Shown piece after piece: positions 9,802 to 21,363 of a stretch of DNA of 64,000 nt. The notes under the pieces were generated by a model that was not told where the DNA came from, did no database searches, and saw only the letters and a list, made by a program, of their open reading frames with translations. The DNA lies in NCBI GenBank assembly GCA_963969495.1, contig OZ018321.1, positions 108,949,212 to 109,013,211 of the forward strand, written 5' to 3'. Numbering within the stretch: the stretch's first letter is position 1; each line of letters opens with the position of its first letter. Source of the stretch: Ceratothoa steindachneri (Eukaryota > Arthropoda > Malacostraca > Isopoda > Cymothoidae). The position numbers and the translations under genes were made by a program.

Positions 9802-12603
9802 CTGCAAAGGGGTATTTATAAGTAAAAAAAAAAAATCGTTACTTTGTTTATGCGCGCAAGACAAGTTAACAGCGTTGAGCTCACCAATTAACCAATGGTA
9901 ATTATCGGGATAGTAACAAATCAATAGTTATAGCACCAATCAAATTTCTACCCTGACATCGTTAAAAAAAGGCCATTCAAAACAAATGCAAACAAAAATT
10001 AACAAATTACTTCCAAAGCCCCTTAATACTTGGTGATAAAACGAATCATTACATGCAATATATTATAAATATATAGAATATATAAGAAAAGGCAATAATG
10101 CCCTGTTTTCCCGGCATTTAGTGAGCAAAGGAGTAAAAAAACCCAGTCTATCGGTACCTTTTTTTGCCAGTTTTCTTTCCTTGCAAAAAGCTAAAAATTA
10201 TTACTCGCTCAATTAATCAATCAAATGGGTGGATTAAATGTTCTAACTATGCGCCACGCCCTTGCATAAAAGACAACAATTTAGTGAAAGGGAATTCTTA
10301 GTGTCTACACTAAAAATCAATTAGCGTAGCATTCTTGAAACTGAGATTCGAGTGATATATTTTTTAAAAAATCAATACAAATCATAGGGTAAAAAAGCCA
10401 AAGCGAAATCAATCGATAACAAATTCGAAAATATATCATCATTCCCTGAAGCATTTCAAAACAATAGCACTGCATTGGACTGCCCCATCAATACAACTTT
10501 TGAAAGCCATTTGGAAAACAAAAGCATAAAAAAGCTGGTGTGGAATTATATCTCTGCACACAAAAACACAGGTACATTGAGAACATACTTCAAACATAAA
10601 CTAGGTCTATTAGGCCAATAAACTCAAGCAAGATGACACCTGTGGAACACAGTAGCGAGCAAGGGGAGGGGGGATAAAGTATTGGAAGTTAGTTGAGGAA
10701 GAATAGAGGGGAATACGTGCAATTATATGAATGTATACCTCCAAACGCAATCACACCAGCTTAATATCTCGAAATCCAAAACCACCTGTTCGATAGATTG
10801 CTCTCTCTCTCTCCCTCCATCGCCAAAATACTAAACGGCCTTCTCTCACCGTCTAATTAGCGTGGTTGACGGATGGCCTCAAAGCACACTTGCTTAACCT
10901 ACTGACGAGTCCATAAAACACCCGGACACCTATTCTATCCAACCGACCTTATATATTTTCCATCCAAATGCCGTTTGAAAGAAGCAACACCTTTCCCGCC
11001 CAAATTTTATGCAAGCTTCAACATGGGACCCAGTCACTCATAATATTATCGTTTATTTTCTCAACGACAATAATGTCAATCCCTCCCCCTTCTCCCAACT
11101 TCACAAACAAATAAATCCACCATACCATTCTAAAATCAAAAGATGACCATTATTGCAAAAATATGCTAGTTCATGCCAACGCACATTTCTGCAACCTCAA
11201 TATTCGGAGTTCTAGCCCATTGTTACCACGTAACTACACCACTGTTGAAACAGAAGCAATCGATCTAAAATGCAAGAGAAAAAGAAGACACGCAGCGAAA
11301 GGAGCAAAATTAAATCAAAGGTAACTCACGTCAAAACATCCTCGCATGATAGGAAAAACTCAAAAACAGGCCGGAAACAACGCTACTCATTCTACGTAAG
11401 TTGGTTGTCTACAATAAAGAAGGCACGAGCTGAGAACGAACAAAACGAGAAAATGCACGAAAAATGACAAAAACGAAAAATCAAAACATTGAAATTAAAC
11501 AAAACAAGAAAACCGCAAGAGAACGAACAACTTATAACATTCCGAAAAAAATAGGCCAACAACGATAATTAATTAAAAAAACAAAAACAAAAATGAGGTG
11601 CAGGAGTCTTGCATCCTTCTCCTTCAGTCCAATCCTTACCGCTATGTTATGAACCATCTTGAAAAAGGCCAAGGATTCAAAGCGGACAACGCCAAACGTA
11701 CATCCGGAACAGGACAACCGACCGAACAGCATCGATGTAAAGAAACGCAAAAAATGAACTAGAGTAAAAAAAAAAGAAAAGCGCTCACCAACGAGGGAAT
11801 TACTCACCGGGTGGCAAAGAATAAGTTTTTCTTTTAACGCAGGCATCATTGAAAGGACTCACGAGATGAAAGCGTCATCACCAAGAATAAATGTACACAA
11901 GGAGACCCCCCCCCCCCCCCGCCTTACGAAGAAAATGAATAGGAGACAATCATGGACAAATGAAAACCGCCCCCACTGTAAGAGAATGACAGTCAATTAA
12001 GGAGCAAAACATGATACCCTGAATGTGTTATCTCTGAAATGGGTGAAAGTCTTGTAGTTTAAAACAACCTAATAATCACACACCGATCAAATTCCGTCAA
12101 GAGTGATCATTCAATGTTTAACTAACTCGTTAAACCCAGAGGTTGAGTTGAATCGTCAAACTATCGACAATCCCCAAAACCAAGGCATGGCATGGCACCC
12201 ACGGACAAAGTTACTGGAATCACAAATAAGGATACAAAATTCACGAGTGCCCTTTGATTGGACGAACCATTTCCTCCGGTTCTTTAATAGTAAGTATTTT
12301 GTTGTAGCAACCAATTCAGCCCTGATCTTTTTCACTATTTTATTTTGTTCAGTCGCTTGTTGTTTCCCCCCACCTCTTTCTCACGCCTGGACCTAACATG
12401 AAAAGGGCACTAAAGCTATTAAATAACATCTGATCGAAAATCTAGTTCCATTACACGAAACCTACACTATCATGATGGCGATTATAGGGTTTAAGACATG
12501 CGGGTGAAAATACCTTGACCAACGATCATCGAATAACTGCAACGGATTGGATCGTACAAATTCCTCTTTAAAAGTGACGTTAAAGAGAAAGATAGCCATA
12601 AGT
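9802..12603. other. AT-rich intron, no gene seen
   Basis: About 2.8 kb of AT-rich DNA with a CT run near 10800 and a long C run near 11907-11922. Only short frames without domain signatures. Confidence 0.75.
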
Positions 12604-13218
12604 AGGGTGACCAGATTTTGAAAACTAAAATAAGGGACACCTAAATTGGAGAGGTAATTGAACAATATACTGGACACATACAACTTCCGTGAAGTTACGC
12701 ATGCAGCGCGAAGTCCCGCTCAGTTGGGGTACAGATTGTCCAGGATCTACTTCATTGACTAATCTTTTGTTTTAAGTTGTGCTCATTGCAGATTTTTTTA
12801 CAAAAGCAGTTCATTACATGTGTCAAAGTATTGCAATATTGCAATCATGCATCAAGTCACTTTATGACTAAAGTGACTTGGCATAATTTATTGAATAAAT
12901 TGCAGAAAATAAAATGCGTATGATGAAACCCTTTCCATAATCCTTTCAAAATTATTTTCCCCATTGTTGTTAGTATGATATTTGTCATATTTTGCACTGG
13001 ATCCAACTGCTCTCAAGAGATGGTGTTTGAGGGATGAATTGAGAACAGGACAATGTGAAATTGCACTTTATCTGTAGCTCTGACTTGATCAGCTCTACAC
13101 TGCACCGGGCCCTGTCATTTTTTCTCAAAATATTGAAAATACGTGACAAAAAGCATCCCGGGAAGGGTCGATACGGAACCGGCACAAATGCTATAAATAC
13201 GGGACGTCTGGTCACCCT
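12604..13218. mobile_element. Non-autonomous hAT-type element (MITE)
   Basis: Begins AGGGTGACCAGA and ends TCTGGTCACCCT, giving at least 12 bp of perfect terminal inverted repeat. The extension at each end carries a GGGAC block (left AAGGGACA, right GGGACGTC). This terminus is common in hAT (Tip100-like) elements. At about 615 bp and without a transposase frame it is non-autonomous. The flanking 8 bases do not match clearly, so the target duplication is decayed or the boundary is off by a base or two. Confidence 0.75.
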
Positions 13219-13258
13219 TGTAAATACATATTCATGCGAAGCATGCATTTAATTTAAA

Positions 13259-13276
13259 CACACACACACACACACA
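13259..13276. repeat. AC microsatellite
   Basis: An uninterrupted run of about nine CA dinucleotides just right of the hAT-type MITE. Confidence 0.9.
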
Positions 13277-13602
13277 AGACCTAATAATAACGAGAGCGAG
13301 GGTGATAAAAGAGTATTTAAAACTAAAGGACGGTTTATTTCCCATTAACTACCTCCATTATTCCGCAAATATTTTCGGATAGCAGGATCAATTTTCTTAC
13401 CAATTCGTCACACCAGGAAAAGAGGTGTAGGGGCTGGAAGGGCATGCGACACTCCAAACCTAATCTCGTTCTGGAAGGCAAGGTCCCACGCAAGAAGTGT
13501 CCGAAAGGTCCAGAGTAATAAAAAAAGACAACGATGGTTTCCTCCTTCCATTTATCGATTGATATCTGACAACCATACAAGGCATCATAATTTTAGGGTG
13601 CC

Positions 13603-14133
13603 ACGCTAACGCAGCGATTGTCCAAAATAGCACACGCTACCGCAGCGATTGTCAAAATAGCACATTCTAAAACGCAGCGATTGTCAAAATAGCACATTCT
13701 AAAACGCAGCGATTGTCCAAAATAGCACACGCTACCGCAGCGATTGTCAAAGTCAAAATAGCACACGCTAAACCGCAGCGATTGCCCAAAATAGCACACG
13801 CTAACGCAGCGATTGCCCCAAATAGCACACGTTAACGCAGCGTTTGTCCAAAATAGCACACGTTACACAACGTTTGTCCAAAATAGCACGTGTGAAAGCA
13901 GCGTTTGTCAAAAATAGCACACATAACGCAGTTTTGTCTAAAATAACACACGCTAACGCAGAGTTTGCCCCAAATAGCACACGCTAACGCAGAGTTTGCC
14001 CGAAAATAGCACACGCTAAAGCAGTTTGCCTAGAATAGCACACGGTAACGCAGCGTTTGTCCAAAATAACACACGATAAGGCAGCGATTTTCCAAAATGG
14101 CACACCCTAACACAGCGATTGTCCAAAATAGCA
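13603..14133. repeat. Minisatellite, 30-31-bp unit
   Basis: About 17 imperfect copies of a unit containing GCTAACGCAGCGATTGTCC and AAAATAGCACAC. Units differ by substitutions and small indels, and there are no unique spacers between them. On the minus strand it opens cysteine-rich spurious frames (CYFGQ-like repeats). Confidence 0.95.
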
Positions 14134-14248
14134 AAAGAAATATCTTCCCTCGAAAACTAACCTTGCACTAGAAAAGTAAATGGAGAAGCTGAGTAACACG
14201 AGACCCAATGCTTCAAGTGTGACAGCACACTATCACCTAGTCCATGTT

Positions 14249-14285
14249 CTATAATAGAGGCCCCGTAATGGGGCCTCCATTATAG
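14249..14285. other. Near-perfect hairpin
   Basis: Arms of 16 positions around a 5-base GTAAT loop: CTATAAT, one unpaired position, GAGGCCCC, loop, GGGGCCTC, one unpaired position, ATTATAG. It lies in intron A-B just after the 30-31-bp minisatellite. Function unknown: it may be a MITE relic, a structured RNA in the pre-mRNA, or chance. Confidence 0.85.
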
Positions 14286-16934
14286 TCACACCTGTTACCT
14301 GGAGGAGCGACACGCCCTCCGGAGCAAAAGTAATCTCAAACTAGTTTGAGTTTACTAGGGCTTTATTGCTTCTAGATATTTCAAATTTACAAGCCTCCTC
14401 TCGCATATTTTCTCGGCGCACGGCTAATTTTGCAGGCTAGTCTCAGACCAGCTTTCACCCATTCACCCCTGAGGGAGACAGGGCGTCTCATATCTCCCTC
14501 TCGACTCCTGGGAAAGGGGGGAGAGGGTAATATGCTTTCATGCTTCCCATTCTATTCTCATTTTACCGACTCCATCTTCCTTTTCGTGAACTTTTTTACG
14601 CATTCGCAAAATAACGTCAGGTGGAGCCTCAGCAACCTTTGCTGCGGTTGACATCTTGTGAATTAATTATGAGCCCTTCCGGCCTCAAGGCTTGTAGGAT
14701 AATCTGCTGATATATAGTACCGTAAAAATAACAAAATTATTCTACCTAAAAAAAAAATTGCCCTTGATAGTGTCCAAGTTTCATTTCATAGAACAGCGGC
14801 TAAAAAAGAATTACGAGAAAAGTGTACTCGAAGAGAAGTGTCCAGAATTAGAGAACAAAATGCCTTTCAGTTTACACGTAAAAATTCTTAAGGTGGGGCA
14901 ACACTCCTCCCACATGTATGCTTTGCTCTTCGGATGGTATTATTTTTTCAGGATGGCCAGCAGACTGGCCAGTGGAAGGGTGAAGAAGTGACAGAGTGAC
15001 ATTTCGAAGCATAGTAATCGGTCAAAATAAGTGCGATTTCACGCATACTAAAGCTCCATGGGGATGCGGGGCCCTGCGAGTCGAAGATAAAGGGTCGTCC
15101 TCGAAATACCACACTGCTAGGGAAGAAAGATCGCACGATGCAACGGGTGTAGCTGGAGGACCAAATAAGCCAGTTATTTCAAGTCAGGTTGCAGAGAACA
15201 TGAACCTGAATATGTCTCGCGAGACACTCTCACTTCGCTTGGGGGAGGTGCGACTCGTAGCACGCTCCTCTCCTGAGTAAAATGAATGAAGCGGCTCAGT
15301 TGGCCTTCACTGTGGAGCAAGTCCTATTGATGGCGGAAAAATGGTAAAGTGTTTTCATCAATCAAATTTAATTTGTTCGTGTGGGATGAAAAGCAGCATA
15401 CAGGAGTCGGAAATGTGAAAGATTGAATATCACATGCGCGAAAAAGAATTTCTAGGTGACAGCGTATGTTGTGGAACATGTTTTAAGGGGTAAAGTCTGT
15501 CAGGAACATGCGAACACTTCTCTCCCAACATCGGGGGTACACGAGCCCGTTTTAATTCAGGGCAATTCTCCGTGCCGCAGACAAATGACGGTGAAGCAGT
15601 TCTTGGATGCTTAAAATACAGACCTATTGAACTGGCATGAATAGAAAATCTATGAAAGATACATTGTGATAAGGTTTGGATGACACGGAAACGAAAGAAT
15701 GTGGAAAATTGGCAAGAATGTAGTAAAATCAAGTGCGAGCAATGCTAAAAAATGATCATACAGAAGGGTGGGTTTACTTCTATTTTGTTCAATCGTCTAA
15801 GCGATATTTAAGTTGTTTTCTCGTTATGGTTGCGTTTAGACTCATCTTTTTCGAGTTTTAACCTTTTACCAAATCTTTATTACTTTCCTCATTACTCCCC
15901 CGCCCCCCGCTGTTGTACGAAATGAAACTCGGACACTATCAAAATCAAATTTCAAATATCCTGTGCCATTTACATAGAAAGTTAGATTTTGGTATTTTGT
16001 TCTAGTTTTGAAAGGCACTGTATATCTTCTATACATGTTCTTAGCATCTCTCTTTACCAACTTTCCACGCGATATATCCTCGTTGGCATTGCGTTTTAAA
16101 TTCTCTGAAAAAATACTGACTATAGGAAAAGGAAAGGTTCATGAGACCCGTCACCGGTTACAATAGTAGTAACTCGTACTTTTCAGCCAGAATGGTTAAA
16201 ACATAAAAAAAAAATTTGTATTCGCTTGAGTTATTAATATTAAAACACTCCATTAATGGAATTAGACGAGACCTCTCATGCCTGAGCTCAGCCTCACAAA
16301 TGAGTTAATTACTTTTTTTATGCTCAAAGCAGAATGAGGAAAATCTTGCAATAATTTGACCGTTTTGATCTTTCACCCCACAAGAAAAAAAAATACTAAT
16401 TAAATTTGCCCTTTTGCGTCCTTGAAGTTTGCTTGAGCCTTTCTTTAGTCCTTAATCGACCTCGGCTGTGTTCATTTGTCTGCCCCACACCAAACCATCC
16501 TTTTCTACAGGTCACAAAGGGCGTTAAGACAATTAACTTTTGTAAAAAAAAAAAAAATGTAAAGTACCCACCACGCAATACCAGATTTGGGTTTTTTAAA
16601 GTGGGGAGAGGGGTTCAAACCGTCACACATTATCCCCCAGATGTCACCGGTAGCATCGCTTAGGTACACCTGCCATCCCTTTGAGGCTGCATAAGAGGGT
16701 AGATAAAAGAGGGGATATGTAGAAAGAAAAAGGGTGGAAAAATGTTTTATGTTCAAAAACGCTAGCCCAATCGAAGCCACGAAGGGCGGGGGGGCGAACC
16801 AGATCCCTTGGCGGGGAAATGACCGGAAAATAAAAAGCAACAACGATCAGTATGCAAAATGGGTCAGTGAAGGAAAGAATGGTAAGAGGGGTAAGAGGGG
16901 TAACTGTAGCGAAAGAACAATGACGGTAATCTCG
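14286..16934. other. Intron sequence, no gene seen
   Basis: About 2.6 kb with short frames and homopolymer runs only. It ends at the target-site duplication of copy B. Confidence 0.7.
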
Positions 16935-16946
16935 AATGATGAGGAT
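16935..16946. repeat. Target-site duplication of copy B, left
   Basis: AATGATGAGGAT, repeated exactly at 21352-21363 on the other side of the retrotransposon. It proves that copy B was inserted by target-primed reverse transcription and fixes its borders. Confidence 0.92.
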
Positions 16947-17099
16947 TTTTTTTTTAAGGGGCTATCTAGCGACAGCCCACTTAGGCATAAGTTGCCGTAA
17001 ACAAACAGCCTAGTTCTAGGCTACTTTAAAAAAAATGAACAGGAAACAACAATAAAAAGAAATAACAATAACAATAACAAAAACAACAACTAAACCTAG

Positions 17100-19260
17100 T
17101 TAAATGAAAGGGAGAAGAAGGCCAGCCTCCCACAAATAGTCAACAAGTCCACCAGTCAATGTGCACGCACTCGTCCCGAGTACAAAGGACAGGCGGTAGT
17201 GACCCCGCCCATCCCGGTACCGGGACAGGTAACGTGCGCGAAGATCACCCAGACTGGGACATTCGACAAGAATGTGCCGAACAGTCTGGGGGACAACGCA
17301 GTCGTCGCAATAGGGCGCAGGCGAGCGCTCCATCAAATAGCGATGCGTCACACGAGTGTGTCCGATTCGAAGACGACAGAAAGCGACCTGAAGCCGTCGC
17401 GGCATTGGGGGATAGGTCCATGGGAACAGTCGCGGTGCAATGGCAAGCAACTTTAAGTTCCCTTCGACCGTCTCCCATCTTCTTTGTCAAGCAGTCCGAA
17501 GAGCTGCCCGTATTCCTGCCATGTAGTCGGTGTGAGGAAGAGCAAAACGCTGGTCCGGTCGCAGAGTCCTGGCGGACTCTTTGGCGCCCTCATCGGCGCG
17601 CTCATTACCCGCAATTCCTACATGTCCAGGAACCCAGCAGAAGATAATCTCGACATCTGCCCGGCTCGCCATAACCGTGGCGTCACGGATATCGCGAATC
17701 AGAGGATGCGGAGATTCCAATGCCCCGAGAGCACCCAGGGCGCTTTATGAGTCGCTATAGATCACAATCCGGTCTCCGAACCGGGCACGTAGCGTAATCT
17801 CCCGTACCGAGTGGTGTATTGCCACCAGCTCGGCCGTGAAGACAGACGCAACGGGTGGTAGAGCCCCGCTGACTTCAAACAGAGAGGATACGGCGTGGAA
17901 GCCGACCCCCTCTTGGGACTTGGAGGCATCTGTATACACTGGCACGGTTCCAGCGAGACACGAGGTGTGCTCCAAAAGGTCGAACGCAATACTCCCGGCG
18001 CCGTACAAGCTTTGGGAGAAGAGGCGTGGCAACAAATAGACAAATCTGGTACCCTCCAGGGTGGCGTCGTGGGCAGAACCAGGGGCGCCAACGGCCTGAG
18101 AGCTATATCTACCTCTCGAAGGAGTTTCCTGGCCCTAAACCCAGAGGGCTTAGGGTATGACTGGCGTCTCTCAGCGGCATAGGCACCATCGAAATCAGCT
18201 GCGGATGCAGTGAGAGCTGTTGGCGACTGAGGGAGGCGCCGGGCTCGCGCGTACAGGCGAGTGATGCACTGCACGCGGCGCAGAGCGAGTGGCATCTCCC
18301 CAGCATCGACCTGCAGGCTCTCAATGGGGGAAGTGCGGAAGGTACCGGTCGCAAGGCGAAGGCCGGTGTGGTGGACCGAATCCACCTTCCGCAATAAACG
18401 CTCGGCTGCGGATGCATAAAACTCGCATCCGTAGTCGAGCTTCGAACGAACAAAGAATCGATAAAAATGTAGGACAGTAGCCCTATCAGCGCCCCAAGCG
18501 CTGAACGTTACGGAACGGAGAATGTCCATGGCGCGGGTACAAGAGACCCTAAGACTGCGAATATGAGCCTCCCAGGTGAGGCGTCGGTCGAATACAAGAC
18601 CGAAGAAACGGTGCGATTCCACCACATCCAGGCGCACCCCATTAAGAAACAAATCTGGATCAGGGTGAAGCCGTGGATGGCGGCAGAAGTGCACCACCTT
18701 AGTCTTAGCCAAATAAAACCGAAACCTGTGCGCTTCGGCATAGCGAGAGACGCTGTTCAATGCTTGTTGGAGTCGACGCTCCAGAGTTGGCATCTGGGCC
18801 GCGCCAAAAGAGATCGAAAGGTCGTCCACGTAGAGCGTAGCGAGAACATCTTCTGGCAGCACCGAGGTGATGCCGTTGATGCTCAGGGCAGATTGCGAGA
18901 CTGAGGACACTTCCCTGCGGGACACCCTCTTCCTGCTCCTTTGGGCCGGATACGATCTCGACAAAATTCAGATATATACATTGGGAGGCATCCCCTCGCC
19001 CCCATCGTGTGGAGAGTCCCCATGCGGTATCATAGGCCTTCTCCAGATCGAAAAAGACCGTGGCGTAGTGCTGTCTACGAAGGAAAGCCTCGCAGACGGC
19101 ATTTTCCAGTCGGAGCAGAGCATCCGACGTGGAGTGGAACTTGCGGAAGCCGCACTGTGCAGAAGACAGATGGCCTCCGCTGGCCAGGAAAAATGCTAAT
19201 CTAACATTTACCAATTTCTCCATCAACTTGCACAGCAAGAGGTTGGAGAGATTGGGCGGA
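17100..19260 (-). pseudogene. ORF2 of copy B, RT and RNase H part
   Basis: Best-preserved RT core in the window. In sense order: FFDLEKAYDTAW (motif A), EGVPQGSVLS (motif B), LATLYVDDLSISFG (motif C with the catalytic DD), the thumb FGLVFDRRLTWEAHIRSLR, and the connector. Then RNase H in another frame: VYTDASKSQEGVGF, FTAELVAIHHS, VIYSDS, then VPGHVGIAGNERADEGAKES, which keeps the four acidic sites. Finally a C-terminal C-x2-C...H-x4-C finger (CDDC...HILVEC). The SDS is followed by an in-frame TAA where copy C has CAA (Gln). At least two frameshifts separate motifs A to C and RT from RNase H. Confidence 0.92.
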
Positions 19261-19432
19261 AACCGGTCGGAGTAGAGTGATCTCTCCCCGGTTTGCGAAA
19301 GGCGAGCACAGTAGCGATTCGCCAGGAGTCTGTGAGAAGACCCTCCATCTAGATCCTGTTGAACAAATCTAACAGAATAAAGTTGTCGTTGAAGGGTTCT
19401 CCACCGCTGGAGGTAAAGTCCAGCAGGCGGCC

Positions 19433-20704
19433 TTACGCGACATCACGACGTGCATTGAATGCTAGCGGAGCAGCACCTCGGCTAGAGAATACGGAAAAAG
19501 CGGTCGCTAAGGATTCCGCCACGGACGCGGGGTCCGAGATTGCGGTCCCATTCTCCTGGAGAACGACAAGGTGGTCCTGCGAGAACTTGCCCCGAATCCT
19601 TTTGACTCGCTTCCACACCTCAGCTAAAGGGGTCTTCCCGTTAAGTGAAGACACGTATGCCCGCCAAGAATAGCGGCGGGCGTGCTTCGAAATATACCGG
19701 AACCTAGCCCTAGCCCGACGAAATTCAGCGACAGTGAAATCGTTCGGGCGGCGCTTATAGTGCATGTAGGCATAACGCTTCTGTTTGAGGGCCGTCTCAC
19801 ACTCGGCCGACCACCATGGGAGTGGTCGGCGTGCAAAACGGCCAGACGTCCTAGGAATAGTAGTCAGGCCCACGGCGATGAGGTTGCCGGAGAAGAACTC
19901 AACGGCCTCATCTACCGACCTAAACTCCTCGACTGAGAAAGAGAATTCAGTCATTTCCTGAAATGCAGGCCACCGCGCCCAGCACCACCGAGGTGGGCTC
20001 TCAGGCGGCAGTTGCCCTGAGAATGATATTTGAATGGGAAAGTGATCACTACCATGGATGTCATCGACCAACCCCCAATCAAAATCAGGCGGTGCATCCG
20101 AAGAGCACAAAGATAGGTCAAGGCAAGAAAATGAAGCGGTTCTCGGACAGTGATGCGTAAACTCATCCACGTTTAGGACACCCATCTCAAGCTCTTCGAT
20201 CAGATCGGCAAGGACTTGTCCCCTGGGATTGATGGAGTAATCTCCCCAGAGAGGATGCCTGCATTTCAGATCTCCAAGCAAGAGATATGGCCTCGGCAAC
20301 CGTGCCACGACGCGGCGGAAGTCCCCCACGTCGAAGTCAGCTGACGGTGGAATGTACGCAGAAATGATAGTATACCTCCTATCCAGGTGCAGCTGCACAG
20401 CCACTGCCTGAAAGGAGGTATCTAAAGTGAAAGGAAGAACGAAGACATCATGCCGGGTGTAAACCGCGCATCCCCCATCCCGGCCATCCAGCAGGGGTGG
20501 GGTCGCAAGACCCTTATACACTGGGAGGGCGGGCAGGGGGCACGCGCCTAGCATGGTCTCCTGTAAAAAGATAGCTAACGGGGAACGGGACGAGACGAGC
20601 CTCCGCAGCTCCTCCCAGTTGGCCCGGAGTCCACGGCAATTCCATTGAAGGAATATGCCCTCCAGGCCTCCAGTTGGCCATCCCCCCCCCCCAAGACATC
20701 GCAA
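19433..20704 (-). pseudogene. ORF2 of copy B, AP endonuclease and N-terminal RT part
   Basis: An open 423-codon frame. The endonuclease opens LEGIFLQWNCRGLRANWEEL, with QETMLG (catalytic Glu), AYIPPSADFD, LLLGDLKCRHPLW (normally GDLNG: the Asn is replaced) and HGSDHFPIQI (catalytic SDH). The RT N-terminal region follows up to FNARRDVA, after which a deletion breaks the frame. The first codons come from ORF1 sequence, placed there by the internal deletion. Role in the intact element: nicking target DNA to prime reverse transcription. Confidence 0.92.
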
Positions 20705-21140
20705 GTCCCGTTGGCAGTAATGTCACTAGTCATGTGTGGGGAGGCACAGGTCTTGACCCCGGCAAGGTTCAATATTCTGGCCAGCAGGTCTTTTGAGGGA
20801 AGCGACCGAAGGGGCCTGGCTTCCCTCTCCCCCTAAGGGGGTTTGCCCTAACGAGCCGCTTCGATGTGGAGCGGCTGGCTAAGGGCTGCCTGCTTGCTTT
20901 CTTGGCAGTCCCCTTGGAAAGAATAGAGGGGACTGCCGCTGGAAAAAGGGAGGTACCCGAAAGCACCTCCAAAGAAGGGGGTGAGGCGGAGTCCCCTACA
21001 CCCGTAAGCGAAGGAGAGGAGTAAGCCTCCTCTCCGGTTAGAGAGATATGGAGGGTCCCCTGAGCAAGCACAGGGTGGGAGGGAGCTCCATTTTTTCGGT
21101 GGAGCTGCCCGAGGGCGGCTACGTTGGTGACGCAGGGAGA
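20700..21140 (-). pseudogene. ORF1 N-terminal remnant of copy B
   Basis: Matches the ORF1 start of copies C and D: LAQGTLHISLTGEEAYSSPS, SPPSLEVLSGTSLFPAAVPS, then LSKGTAKKASRQPLASRS. The proline/serine-rich N-terminal third is present; everything from there to the ORF1 end, including the zinc knuckles, is deleted. A frameshift follows RANPLRG. Confidence 0.85.
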
Positions 21141-21351
21141 ATTAAGGGGAGATTTTTCTGTTTCTCATCATTGGGCATGGTGCCCCTCTATATTTCACGG
21201 GATGCAATCGCTCATCACCTCTTGCAGTTGCCCGCACTGCAAGAGGTGCTTACAGGCCTGGCAGAGCCAGGTGCCACCATTTGGGACCACCTCTCCCACC
21301 TGGTGGCCTGGCAGTCCATCGGCATGGCGGCTCTACCTTAGACGCGGCTCA

Positions 21352-21363
21352 AATGATGAGGAT
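21352..21363. repeat. Target-site duplication of copy B, right
   Basis: Exact repeat of the 12 bases at 16935-16946. Confidence 0.92.

Larger units (their letters stand above)
16947..21351 (-). mobile_element. I-like non-LTR retrotransposon copy B, 5'-truncated and internally deleted
   Basis: A-tail (T-run from 16947) with the 3' stem-loop at one end. The other end stops inside the 5'UTR, at the point matching about 54690 of copy D. A perfect 12-bp target duplication flanks it. About 1.93 kb of ORF1 and the start of ORF2 are missing, joined at a 5-bp AGGCC microhomology. A second gap of about 120 bp lies in the N-terminal part of RT. Frameshifts and stops break both reading frames. It lies in intron A-B, in sense with the myosin gene. 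Confidence 0.93.

Noticed and set aside
11532..11849. 105-codon minus frame with hydrophobic stretches in intron A-B
   Set aside because: Considered as a possible exon or membrane protein; no family pattern, no fitting splice sites, and Phe/Leu richness follows from A/T-rich DNA.
13603..14133. CRISPR-like direct repeats or cysteine-rich protein
   Set aside because: Units follow each other without unique spacers and vary gradually, as a minisatellite does; the genome is eukaryotic.
17159..20160. Plus-strand frames antisense to copy B, and similar frames antisense to the other LINE copies
   Set aside because: They are shadows of the GC-rich ORF2 on the minus strand, and recur as shadows wherever the same LINE segment occurs.
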